49,362 nt of DNA, from positions 1 to 49,362 of the forward strand of contig JAFTAP010000030.1 in the NCBI GenBank assembly GCA_017455525.1, read 5' to 3'. Position numbers and translations under genes: made by a program. Shown here piece by piece: positions 1-7,166 of this stretch. The notes beneath the pieces are model-generated. The model was not told the DNA's origin, did no database searches, and saw only the letters and a list, made by a program, of their open reading frames with translations. Each line of letters begins with the position of its first letter. Position 1 is the first letter of the stretch. This DNA is from Lachnospiraceae bacterium. Its GTDB lineage: Bacteria > Bacillota > Clostridia > Lachnospirales > Lachnospiraceae.

Positions 1-1
1 A

Positions 2-229
2 AAGCTGAGGAAAAAAGGAGACCGCTACCTCTCCACCCACAAAGGTGGAAATGGCATCGGTCTCATATCCATCGCTGCCACCGCCGCCCGGTACGATGGC
101 ACCGCAGAGTTTTCACACGATGAGGGCGTATTCTACTCGGAAGTTATGCTGGTAAACAAGCCAACTGTGGAGATCACTTGCGCTCCTGTACCTTATTCCT
201 CACATAGCCAAGCTCTCCCGCTACCTTGA
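2..229 (+). CDS. C-terminal end of a GHKL-type sensor histidine kinase (5' end outside window)
   Basis: The open frame entering from the left edge encodes about 75 residues that include HKGGNGIGL, which resembles the G2 glycine box of the GHKL ATPase fold, followed by a short beta-strand ending (SEVMLVNK). This is typical of the AgrC/VirS-like quorum-sensing or bacteriocin sensor kinases of Firmicutes. After VNK the frame runs for about 24 more residues antisense to the LacI-type HTH stub on the opposite strand, so the natural stop codon seems to have been lost and the tail is probably not native. The kinase itself cannot be judged intact because its start is outside the window. Confidence 0.6.
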   Translation, partial: KLRKKGDRYLSTHKGGNGIGLISIAATAARYDGTAEFSHDEGVFYSEVMLVNKPTVEITCAPVPYSSHSQALPLP

Positions 230-344
230 ATATCTCATCCCTTAGCTCATCACTGACACCAGCCTTGCCCGACAGAGCATTTGAAACTGTTACTACGCTT
301 GTCCCGACCTTTTCTGCTATATCCTTAAGACCAACCTTCTTCAT
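174..344 (-). pseudogene. LacI/GalR-type helix-turn-helix stub, truncated after 56 residues
   Basis: Translation from the ATG at 344 gives a 56-residue protein starting MKKVGLKDIAEKVGTSVVTV and continuing SNALSGKAG, a good match to the N-terminal DNA-binding helix-turn-helix of LacI/GalR repressors (helix 1 with KDIAEKVG, recognition helix with VTVSNAL, then the hinge-side GELGYVRN). LacI repressors are about 330 residues, so the entire sugar-binding domain is absent. The stop lies at the junction with the opposing kinase tail, which suggests that a deletion fused two unrelated gene ends. No strong Shine-Dalgarno is visible upstream. It might still make a small DNA-binding peptide, but a decayed remnant is more likely. 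Confidence 0.6.
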
Positions 345-460
345 GCCACCACCATATTTGCTACATCAATAATTAAGAACGCATACTCCAAAAATTTTCC
401 TTTGATTCTATTAATTATTTTGAACCATCTGCCGATATATAAGGTAACAAAAAGTCCTGA

Positions 461-604
461 AAATGTAAATCAGAGCAAGCGGATCCTACAGACTCTGCTG
501 CAAGGCTGGGAAGTCCGGCCGGGTGGTACGACAAGGAGCGTAACTTTGATAAGGGGACTACATAAAGGAGGATTACCATTATGAAAGCGGTAAATCTGAA
601 TTAA
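461..604 (+). other. Possible gene-tail remnant followed by a strong ribosome site and a 7-codon ORF
   Basis: One frame without a start runs from 461 to a TAA at 563-565 and ends AGWYDKERNFDKGTT, which reads like a genuine protein C-terminus. Immediately after it is a consensus Shine-Dalgarno AAGGAGG (565-571), correctly spaced from ATG at 581, but the ORF stops after seven codons (MKAVNLN) and runs straight into a terminator-like hairpin. This looks like the end of one gene plus the first codons of the next, with the body deleted. Between 345 and 460 I see nothing supportable. The protein family of either remnant was not recognised. Confidence 0.3.
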
Positions 605-635
605 AGGGTGTATGGCAGAAGACCATGCACCCTTT
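603..635 (-). terminator. Inverted repeat, probable intrinsic terminator of the solute-binding protein gene
   Basis: AAAGGGTGTATGG and CCATGCACCCTTT pair over 13 bp (one G-T wobble) around a 7-nt loop, 12 nt past the stop of the leftward lipoprotein gene. The following leftward sequence is only moderately T-rich, so efficiency is uncertain. Confidence 0.55.
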
Positions 636-646
636 ATCCATCTATA

Positions 647-1975
647 TTACGGCTTCACCGTCGCTATCCTGTCATTTATCCCCCTGAGTACGTCATATGG
701 GTAATTCTGAAAGAACGTATCGTATTCATTCGTCACATCATGCGCAAAGTCATCATCCTCCCAAAGTGTCCGGTTGCATACATCGTAAGAAAGATCGGGC
801 CATAATATCGACTTCGCATTATCAGAGTACATCTTGGCATAGCAGATATAATCTGCTGCCAATGCGGCCGCTTTGCTCTGCGCTGTTATGACGGTCACCG
901 TATCGTCAAGGCAGACCGAGCACGGCTGTCCTTCCTCGAACACAGGGCATTTCGTTATATACCACTTCCCGGACATATCCCGCATATCCTCTACGAATCT
1001 ATCCATATATGAAAGACTCCCGATAAAGGAAGCTACATTCCCCGAAGCAATGTCCGCAGTAATATCATTGGAGAACTTTGCCGTTTGTGTGTTAATCCAG
1101 CCTTGATAAATATTCTTCATATTAGCCGCTGCATTAGCGGCATTTTCAGTATCATTACTATATTCCGCCAAGGCAAGCATCGGCCAGACGGCATCCTCTT
1201 CATCCACCACTGTAAAATATTTTCCGCCTCGACCCGGAGCCTTATTAAACTTCTCACCAAGTGCATTGTAATCACTCCATGTATTCACGGCATCCACTTC
1301 ATTTTTGGTTATTCCCGCTGCTTCAAGGATCTCCATATTCCAATACTGTACCGCCGCGCCCATCCTGAAGGGCACTCCGTATCTCTTGCCGTCCGATGCC
1401 TTATAAACATCCATCCTTGCCGGATGCATATCATACAGATAAGGAGCCACGGCTACATCGAGCGGATAGAGCCAGCCATCAAGTCCTTCCGTGACCTCGG
1501 AGAACCTGTAAGCATCTATATCGCATATATCCGGCGCACCCTCTCCGCTTCTTAAGGCTTCAAGCAGGGAATCATGCAATTCATCATACGGCTTGGTCGT
1601 GAAGGTCATCTCTATCGTATAATCCGGGTCTTCATCATTCCACTTCTTAAGAAGCTTGCGGTAGTATGCCACATGGTCTCCATCATATGTCCATAGCTCA
1701 AGATGCACGCCCTCTGAATCTCCATCGGTTACCGCATCACCCGAAACCATCGCAGATGCCGCAAGCGCAGCCTTATCCTTTATATTTACGCCCGCACTGA
1801 GAGCCTGACTCACTCCCTGCTCCGAATCCGTCTGTTGGGTTGCCTTATCTGCGCCCTTTGATTCCCTTACAGTCCTCGCAGCCCTCGATTCCCCGACAGG
1901 ACTTTTAGGAGCCGCACAGCCGCCCAACGCAAGCACTGCCATTATTAAAATAAAACATCTTACTCTGTACCACAT
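647..1975 (-). CDS. Extracellular solute-binding lipoprotein of a family-1 (sugar) ABC transporter
   Basis: The 442-residue product has a lipoprotein signal peptide: basic MWYRVR, a hydrophobic core, and the lipobox LGGC with Cys20 as the likely lipidated residue, followed by a low-complexity Ser/Ala/Lys linker to about residue 85. The rest resembles family-1 solute-binding proteins (MalE/UgpB type), with DICDIDAYRF, GVPFRMGAAVQYWN and a C-terminal region rich in aromatics. It would sit on the outer face of the membrane and deliver a carbohydrate to an ABC permease. No permease or ATPase gene is adjacent, so it is an orphan here. A TATAAT at 1990-1995 on the coding strand lies only about 14 nt before the ATG, so its leader may be very short. 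The divergent cyclase gene shares its upstream region. Confidence 0.75.
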   Translation of the reverse strand: MWYRVRCFILIMAVLALGGCAAPKSPVGESRAARTVRESKGADKATQQTDSEQGVSQALSAGVNIKDKAALAASAMVSGDAVTDGDSEGVHLELWTYDGDHVAYYRKLLKKWNDEDPDYTIEMTFTTKPYDELHDSLLEALRSGEGAPDICDIDAYRFSEVTEGLDGWLYPLDVAVAPYLYDMHPARMDVYKASDGKRYGVPFRMGAAVQYWNMEILEAAGITKNEVDAVNTWSDYNALGEKFNKAPGRGGKYFTVVDEEDAVWPMLALAEYSNDTENAANAAANMKNIYQGWINTQTAKFSNDITADIASGNVASFIGSLSYMDRFVEDMRDMSGKWYITKCPVFEEGQPCSVCLDDTVTVITAQSKAAALAADYICYAKMYSDNAKSILWPDLSYDVCNRTLWEDDDFAHDVTNEYDTFFQNYPYDVLRGINDRIATVKP

Positions 1976-2030
1976 ATCCCTAACACTGTATTATACAACT
2001 TAATCCTCTGTATTTCGAGAGTTCGTTTGT

Positions 2031-2054
2031 TTTACATAAAATATATTATGTAAA
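2031..2054. promoter_or_regulatory. 24-bp palindrome TTTACATAA-N6-TTATGTAAA, probable operator
   Basis: The two 9-bp arms are perfect inverted repeats separated by six A/T bases. It lies between the divergent solute-binding protein and PAS-GGDEF genes, about 20 bp upstream of the cyclase promoter and about 40 bp upstream of the TATAAT of the lipoprotein gene. A second palindrome of identical architecture lies at 5538-5561, and the arm matches the core of the 10-mer repeated through the cobalamin operon. A dimeric transcription factor site is the natural reading; the protein is unknown. Confidence 0.55.
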
Positions 2055-2073
2055 TCCAATCCCCTTTTTTTAT

Positions 2074-2103
2074 TTGACTTGCCTCCCTTATTTAAGTTAT
2101 AGT
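2074..2103 (+). promoter_or_regulatory. Sigma-A-like promoter of the PAS-GGDEF gene
   Basis: TTGACT (2074-2079), a 17-18 bp spacer, then TTATAG/TATAGT (2097-2103). The implied start point near 2110 gives a leader of about 33 nt before the chosen ATG at 2143 and excludes the longer frame that opens at 2074, since that start would lie inside the promoter. Confidence 0.6.
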
Positions 2104-2142
2104 AATCGGAACGGCAGACGGTTTTATTTTGCGAGGTATGCT

Positions 2143-3450
2143 ATGAATTTCACGGTAGATCAGGAGTTCATCAACTCCATAGTCAATTATTTCATAGGCG
2201 GGATCTGTGCGTTCGACGTGGATTCAAAGTCACGCAAGGTAACGCCTCTTTACATGAACGACGGTCTCTACCGTATGTTTAACGGGAGCAAGGAAGACAT
2301 CAATAATATCTTCAAGAATATCAGGCTTTCCATTATTCCCGATGATCTGCAGGTTTTCGAGCAGGGTATCACGGACATACTCGCTGACGACGGAGCCGCG
2401 GAGTTCGAGTTCCGCATAGTGAATTTCGACGGAAGCCTCATGTGGCTTCGGTTTCATGGGAATCTTTATTCCAGAGAAGGCTCTTCAAATATCGTAAGCG
2501 CTGTAATACTCGACTGTACTGAAGAAAAGACGATCGAAGAGGAGTTAAAAAGGCAATCCGACTATATGCATCTTCTCATAGGTACCGACATAACCTTTGA
2601 CTTCAACTGCAGAACCGACGCCTGCATATATAGATTTACCGAAACCGACGCCTTGGAGCATGATTCCGTAATAAAGGGCTATCATGAAAAGATTCCGAGT
2701 CTCGGAATACATGAAGAAGACGTGAAAGCCTATGAACAGATGATGGAGAGTGCCATGGCGCATCCTCACAGGGATAAACTGGAATTCCGCTCCGTTGGGC
2801 TTATAAATCCTACTGATGAATACCGTTGGTATCGTGCCGATATTGTAAGCATACTTGGCAAAGAAGGCTATGTTTCCCATGTCATCGGGCATATCATTGA
2901 TATACACGAGAGCAAGCTTAAGGAGATAGAATTAAAGCTCCGCGCGGATCACGACGGCTTGACAGGGCTTATGAATAAACAGGCGACCGAGGAACTTATC
3001 AGGAGCACTCTCATGCAGTATAATACGAATGAAAGCCTCAAGGGCGCCCTGATGATACTCGATACCGATAATTTCAAGCACATAAATGACACTTATGGGC
3101 ACAGTACCGGCGACAGAGTCCTTGCGAAGATCGGCGATGTGATCCGGAACAACTTCAAGGGAATGGACGTAACAGGACGCATAGGCGGCGATGAATTCAT
3201 GGTGTTCATGCACAATATCCGCTCCGCCGAAGATGCGGGAAGTCTCGCCGCCAAGGTTCAGAACCTTGTGATACATGCGTTTGACGACGAAGACTTCGGC
3301 AGGGATGTATCTCTCTCAATAGGCATATCGATAGCTCCCGATCACGGCAATGACTTCCAGACCCTTTACGAAATCGCCGACAAGGCCCTCTATTTCGTAA
3401 AAACCCACGGCAAAGCGGGGCATCGTATTTATTCCGAAGAACTTGGGTAG
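2143..3450 (+). CDS. PAS-GGDEF diguanylate cyclase
   Basis: The product (435 residues from ATG 2143, preceded by GAGG six bases upstream) should make cyclic di-GMP from two GTP. The first ~265 residues look like two PAS-type sensor modules (the second contains FDFNCRTDACIYRF and a PAC-like EYRWYRADIVSI), and the C-terminal ~165 residues are a GGDEF domain. The active-site loop is intact (GRIGGDEF, Gly348-Phe352), as are the DHDGLTGL and DTDNFKHINDTYGH motifs. The product-inhibition I-site position is KGMD rather than RxxD, so feedback inhibition may be weak or absent. No transmembrane segment is evident, so it is probably cytoplasmic. Its counterpart is the EAL protein at 16406-18094. The frame extends upstream to 2074 but that start overlaps the promoter. 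Confidence 0.85.
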   Translation: MNFTVDQEFINSIVNYFIGGICAFDVDSKSRKVTPLYMNDGLYRMFNGSKEDINNIFKNIRLSIIPDDLQVFEQGITDILADDGAAEFEFRIVNFDGSLMWLRFHGNLYSREGSSNIVSAVILDCTEEKTIEEELKRQSDYMHLLIGTDITFDFNCRTDACIYRFTETDALEHDSVIKGYHEKIPSLGIHEEDVKAYEQMMESAMAHPHRDKLEFRSVGLINPTDEYRWYRADIVSILGKEGYVSHVIGHIIDIHESKLKEIELKLRADHDGLTGLMNKQATEELIRSTLMQYNTNESLKGALMILDTDNFKHINDTYGHSTGDRVLAKIGDVIRNNFKGMDVTGRIGGDEFMVFMHNIRSAEDAGSLAAKVQNLVIHAFDDEDFGRDVSLSIGISIAPDHGNDFQTLYEIADKALYFVKTHGKAGHRIYSEELG

Positions 3451-3520
3451 TACAATGCCTCAGGAACAATATGCCAGCCCTAATATCACGCCAGGAAACG
3501 ATGGGAAATATATGGATATA

Positions 3521-3549
3521 TTGACGGATAATCCCCCATAATTTATAAG
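3521..3549 (+). promoter_or_regulatory. Sigma-A-like promoter with no protein gene downstream
   Basis: TTGACG (3521-3526), exactly 17 bp, TATAAG (3544-3549). It faces a hairpin-rich stretch that ends at the stop codon of the convergent gene. No rightward ORF of note follows. Confidence 0.4.
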
Positions 3550-3550
3550 A

Positions 3551-3665
3551 GTGCGGTTCCGGGAGCACAGACAGACCTGATATATTTGAGCTGTCTGAAC
3601 GACAATTTGTTGTCGTGAAGTCAGAGAGATAGAAACCTGAATCGTCAAAATTAATGTTTCCGGGT
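3551..3665 (+). ncRNA. Candidate small structured RNA in the convergent gap
   Basis: Downstream of the promoter at 3521 the sequence holds consecutive perfect hairpins: GTGC/GCAC (3551-3568), CAGACAG/CTGTCTG (3568-3574 with 3591-3597) and ACGACAA-TTTG-TTGTCGT (3599-3616). An imperfect inverted repeat (AAACCTGAA near 3632 against TTTCCGGGTTT near 3657) could end the transcript. The 215-bp gap between two convergent genes would otherwise be unexplained. No match to a riboswitch or 6S consensus was recognised. It could instead be a bidirectional terminator region. Confidence 0.3.
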
Positions 3666-5474
3666 TTAGAGGATCATATCCATTACACCCTGTAACCCCC
3701 TCTCCTTGTATACGGACTTATAATAGGTAAGCTCCTCGCTTATCATCTGATCTATTTCCCTCATTCCCAGTAGTTCTACCGGGGCTTTGTCGTCGGTGAA
3801 AATATGTTCGCCGCCTTTATACACATTAGTAACAGCCCTGATGTTGACCATCAGTTGATACAGTTCATCCTTCACGGTTATGTTATCCAGTGCTGCATCA
3901 AATCTTGCAAGGATATCCCCAGAGCCAACAGTCTTCACATTCTTAACGCTATCGACACTTTCAACATCACTAATTTCTTCTGAGGCAGAGCTAATATAAT
4001 CACCGCTCAACGATGCTCCGTCACTTTTCACGGCAAAAAGCTCCCTGTTCGTATATCCAGGCACGTCTACAATAGCTACAGACGGGAATACTGACGCTAT
4101 CGTGTCTGAAAGGTATTCGTTTATATTGCCTTCCATGTCAGAGTGCATGTTCATATTCACGACCATCACGCCGTTTTCGTTCAAATGATCGTAAACTTCA
4201 CGGAAAAACTCGGCCGAGGACATCTGAAAAGGTATGGAAATATCCTGATATGCGTCCACCATTATCACGTCATATTGGTCCTTAACAGTCTGCAAATAAG
4301 CCCTTCCATCGTAGGTAAATACAGGGATTTCCGGCGATGCGTCGAAGTATTTATATGACAATTCGGTTATCTTATTATCAATCTCAACTCCTTCAATACT
4401 AATATTATTATAATATTTATCACATTGTCTGGCGAACGTTCCTGTGCCCATGCCCAGTATCAATATATCCGTCTTATCTTCTCCCATCTTCTCAGTGCCG
4501 TTTTTCTCAGCCTTTTCCGTATATGACTCCGAAAAATCCTCCATATCGGCATTCTCGCCATTTTTAAGCCTCGCCCCCGCAATAAGCGGTGCCGCCAACG
4601 CATAGTCATAGTACATTCCCGTAAGCTCGTCCGATTTCATCGTTATCGACTGCACACCGAAAAGCACGTTAGTAGAGAGCCTCACCGACCTGTCGTCCTC
4701 TGCCACCTGTAAGTAGTTATAGATAGATTCTCCCTCATAGGTCAGATCAGGCTGCCAGAAAGCAAAGGAATCAGAGTTTCCGAATATGGCGCAAAACACG
4801 AACAATACAGCTGATATAACGCATAGCTTTATATGCGAACGCCTTGATATAAAGAATATAAGCCCTATCGCAAGTATGATTCCTGAAAATATAAGGAAAG
4901 TAACTGCCGTACCCACAGCAGGGATAGTGATAAAGGTAGGCATGAAAGTTCCTATTATGGAGCCTATGGTATTAGCGGCACCGAGCTGTCCCACGACCTT
5001 GCCTGAATCGTCATTATTATCTCTATTCGTCATTCTTTGAAGCGTATACTTCGCAAGCGAAGGTGTGACCGTACCTAGCAGGAAGAGCGGAAACACAAAT
5101 ATAACCATACAGGCGATAAACGCTGCGATTATAAGGAAATTCGTGCTTATCGTAAAAACCAGCAGACCTGATATCAGGATAATAATATATTTCCCAAGAA
5201 CCGGTATCGCCGCTATCCAGACAGACGCTATAAGAAGCCTCCTGTATAGTATCTCCGGCGACGGATCCTTATCCGCACTCCGTCCGCCATATATATTTCC
5301 GAGAGCCATCGCTATCATTATAGTCCCTATTATGATAGTCCAGACTATCTGGCTGGACGAGAAATATGGAGCCAAAAGCCTCGAAGCCCCCAATTCCACC
5401 GCCATCACGCCCATACCTGCAAAAAACTCCGTTACATACAGATAAATCCTGTTCTCTAAGATATCTTTTTTCAT
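3666..5474 (-). CDS. Membrane protein with a C-terminal spermidine-synthase-like methyltransferase fold (fused-MFS type)
   Basis: The roughly 600-residue product has an N-terminal membrane half (about residues 10-240, seven or eight hydrophobic segments, with GAAN and RRS loops) and a soluble C-terminal half with the SAM/decarboxy-SAM-binding Rossmann fold: ILILGMGTGTFARQ, then VEIDNKI, DGRAYLQ and DVIMVDAYQ. This is the architecture of fused-MFS/SpeE-like proteins. The true substrate of such fusions is mostly unknown, so polyamine synthesis should not be assumed. An acidic, low-complexity insert (about residues 305-335, ENADMEDFSESYTEK) precedes the catalytic fold. The ATG at 5474 was chosen over a TTG at 5483; GGGAGAG lies upstream. 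Its control region contains the palindrome at 5538 and two further half-sites, and it lies directly downstream of cbiA, so it may be partly co-transcribed with the cobalamin genes. Confidence 0.7.
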   Translation of the reverse strand: MKKDILENRIYLYVTEFFAGMGVMAVELGASRLLAPYFSSSQIVWTIIIGTIMIAMALGNIYGGRSADKDPSPEILYRRLLIASVWIAAIPVLGKYIIILISGLLVFTISTNFLIIAAFIACMVIFVFPLFLLGTVTPSLAKYTLQRMTNRDNNDDSGKVVGQLGAANTIGSIIGTFMPTFITIPAVGTAVTFLIFSGIILAIGLIFFISRRSHIKLCVISAVLFVFCAIFGNSDSFAFWQPDLTYEGESIYNYLQVAEDDRSVRLSTNVLFGVQSITMKSDELTGMYYDYALAAPLIAGARLKNGENADMEDFSESYTEKAEKNGTEKMGEDKTDILILGMGTGTFARQCDKYYNNISIEGVEIDNKITELSYKYFDASPEIPVFTYDGRAYLQTVKDQYDVIMVDAYQDISIPFQMSSAEFFREVYDHLNENGVMVVNMNMHSDMEGNINEYLSDTIASVFPSVAIVDVPGYTNRELFAVKSDGASLSGDYISSASEEISDVESVDSVKNVKTVGSGDILARFDAALDNITVKDELYQLMVNIRAVTNVYKGGEHIFTDDKAPVELLGMREIDQMISEELTYYKSVYKERGLQGVMDMIL

Positions 5475-5501
5475 ATAGCTCAAAGCTCTCCCTCATGTTC
5501 G

Positions 5502-5577
5502 GTTGACATAATTCAATGTTTACATCGTCTAATTTTATTTACATAACATATTTTATGTAAATTCATATAGTATTATA
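5502..5577 (-). promoter_or_regulatory. Multi-site control region: -10 box, 24-bp palindrome and two half-sites
   Basis: Reading leftwards: TATAAT (5577-5572), then the perfect palindrome TTTACATAA-N6-TTATGTAAA (5538-5561), then two copies of the half-site facing the same way, near-match GTTTACATCG (5518-5527) and exact GTTGACATAA (5502-5511), spaced 16 bp apart. The palindrome begins about 10 bp after the -10 box, where a repressor would block the start of transcription. No good -35 hexamer was found, so the promoter itself is less certain than the repeats. Confidence 0.5.
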
Positions 5578-5634
5578 AACCATCATCGCTATGAAAAAAA
5601 CAACCGCCTGTAGCACTAAATTTCATCAAAAAAT

Positions 5635-6429
5635 TCATGCTATTCCGCGATACCTCTCACATTTTACTGCAAATACCCTCGCAAATTCCGTATTGCTCCT
5701 AAAATACAGATGCGGCCACCCCGCCCATATCGTATCTGTTATGTGTATTCCCTTATATGTATCACCGGTAGAAGCCTTCACTATATTTGCGCTATCCCCA
5801 TTATCCCCTGCCTCATAATAATGGAATTCATGCCCCTTTATCCCCATAGCAGGATCAAGCCACAATCCTGTCTTATCAAATACCTCCACATATCCGAAGC
5901 GCACTAATCTGTCCTTCTTTTCACATTCGGTTTGAAATATACTACACATCTCATATTTTGTTTTAATGGCATCCTCAACAACCGGCGAATCGGTCTCCGG
6001 CGAATGCTGTGAAACGACATAGCCGTCTGCGCCTCCTTGTGAAAAAGCGCCAGAATTCACGGTTTCATTATTATGAAAAGAATCATGCACGCTTTTTATG
6101 TCAACCGAATTCATAAGATACATGAATCCGCCGCACTCCGTTATAATCGGCATTCCGAAGCCTACTTTACGTTTTATGTCAACCAACATGCTCTTATTCT
6201 CCGCCAGCTTCTTCGCATGTAATTCGGGATATCCTCCCCCTATATAAATCCCGGAAATATCAACAGGAAGCTCCTTATCACTTAAAGGAGAGAAACAGAC
6301 TACCTCAAAGCCCGCTCTCTCAAGCTCCCTTATGTTCTCCTGATAATAGAAGCAGAACGCCTCATCACAGGCTATTGCAAGTCTCAATGATCCCATCGAT
6401 GTCCACGCTCTCTTCCATACATTCGGCAA
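5635..6429 (-). CDS. cbiA: Cobyrinic acid a,c-diamide synthase, C-terminal (glutaminase) half, out of frame with its N-terminal half
   Basis: CbiA amidates the a and c side chains of cob(II)yrinate using glutamine and ATP. This ORF carries its second half: LRLAIACDEAFCFYYQEN, FSPLSDKELP, IYIGGGYPELHA, and the class-I glutaminase nucleophile region ITECGGFMYL (Cys), ending with EFHYYE and WPHLYFRSN. It is a different frame from the N-terminal half (6365-7105) and overlaps it by 65 nt. The ORF opens at a TTG; an ATG at about 6396, just before SLRLAIA, with GAAGAG upstream is a plausible alternative start. Either the gene is broken by a one-base frameshift in the variable linker, or it is expressed as two polypeptides or by frameshifting. 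Three copies of the GTTGACATAA repeat lie in or beside it. Confidence 0.8.
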   Translation of the reverse strand: MPNVWKRAWTSMGSLRLAIACDEAFCFYYQENIRELERAGFEVVCFSPLSDKELPVDISGIYIGGGYPELHAKKLAENKSMLVDIKRKVGFGMPIITECGGFMYLMNSVDIKSVHDSFHNNETVNSGAFSQGGADGYVVSQHSPETDSPVVEDAIKTKYEMCSIFQTECEKKDRLVRFGYVEVFDKTGLWLDPAMGIKGHEFHYYEAGDNGDSANIVKASTGDTYKGIHITDTIWAGWPHLYFRSNTEFARVFAVKCERYRGIA

Positions 6430-7105
6430 GCCTTGCCAGTTTTATTTTTATGTCAACTATTTCCTGTGGTAAAGTAAGTCCAAGATATCTACTCTCTATC
6501 CCCATGTCCTTAAGCTCCGGCAGATACCCAAAAGGGCGGATTCCAAGCTCTTCACGGATTATAGAAGACAGCTTATCATAAAGAGACTTCGTGCAGCGGT
6601 TCAGTATCACCCCTCGTATAAGCGAACTTTCATCATAATCCATAAAACCACGTATCATGGCAATAAGCGAACGGGAAGCTCCTTTTTCATCTATTATAAG
6701 AATGATCGGAACACCAAGACATGATGCAAGATCGTAAGTCGCGCCCTGCCTGTCTATACCCCCAAGCCCGTCATACAGCCCCATCACGCCCTCTATAACT
6801 GATATATCCGCTCCATGCGAGCATTTGCTGAAAATATCCCGAACCGTATCATAGTCAGAAAAATATGTATCCAGATTCTCGCATTTCCTGATCCCATCAT
6901 GTCTCTCGTCATCTCCCATAACCGTATCATGAAACAGCGGATCAATATAATCAGGTCCCGCCTTGAAGCTCTGCACGGTAAGTCCCCTGTTTTTAAAAGC
7001 CCTGGTCAGGCCACAGGAAAGCATTGTCTTTCCGCTCCCGCTATGCGGAGAAGCAATACAGAGCGAAGGGGTGTTATTTATGTAAACTTCGCTGTAATCT
7101 GACAT
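6365..7105 (-). CDS. cbiA: Cobyrinic acid a,c-diamide synthase, N-terminal (ATPase) half
   Basis: The 246-residue ORF has the P-loop-like dethiobiotin-synthetase fold of CbiA: SPHSGSGKTMLSCGLTRAF, SFKAGPDYIDPLFH, and VIEGVMGLYDGLGG, all hallmark motifs. It runs through the inter-domain linker (ESVDIDGIIE) and then stops at TGA, while the glutaminase half continues in another frame. A full CbiA is about 455 residues; together the two halves give that length, so only the linker is affected. GGAG lies upstream of the ATG at 7105, 61 nt beyond the end of the CbiJET gene. Repeat copies are at 6448 (IVDIKI) and 7078 (EVYINN), both in poorly conserved positions of the protein. Confidence 0.85.
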   Translation of the reverse strand: MSDYSEVYINNTPSLCIASPHSGSGKTMLSCGLTRAFKNRGLTVQSFKAGPDYIDPLFHDTVMGDDERHDGIRKCENLDTYFSDYDTVRDIFSKCSHGADISVIEGVMGLYDGLGGIDRQGATYDLASCLGVPIILIIDEKGASRSLIAMIRGFMDYDESSLIRGVILNRCTKSLYDKLSSIIREELGIRPFGYLPELKDMGIESRYLGLTLPQEIVDIKIKLARLAECMEESVDIDGIIETCNSL

Positions 7106-7166
7106 AGCCCTTCGCTCCTACGTGTTAAAAAATTGTCAATCGTGTAATAAGTACTCGCCAAAACCA

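Noticed and set aside
402-584. A 60-codon rightward ORF in the left intergenic region
   Set aside because: No ribosome site, a low-complexity composition, and it crosses the remnant frame that ends at 563-565 and the start of the next ribosome site.
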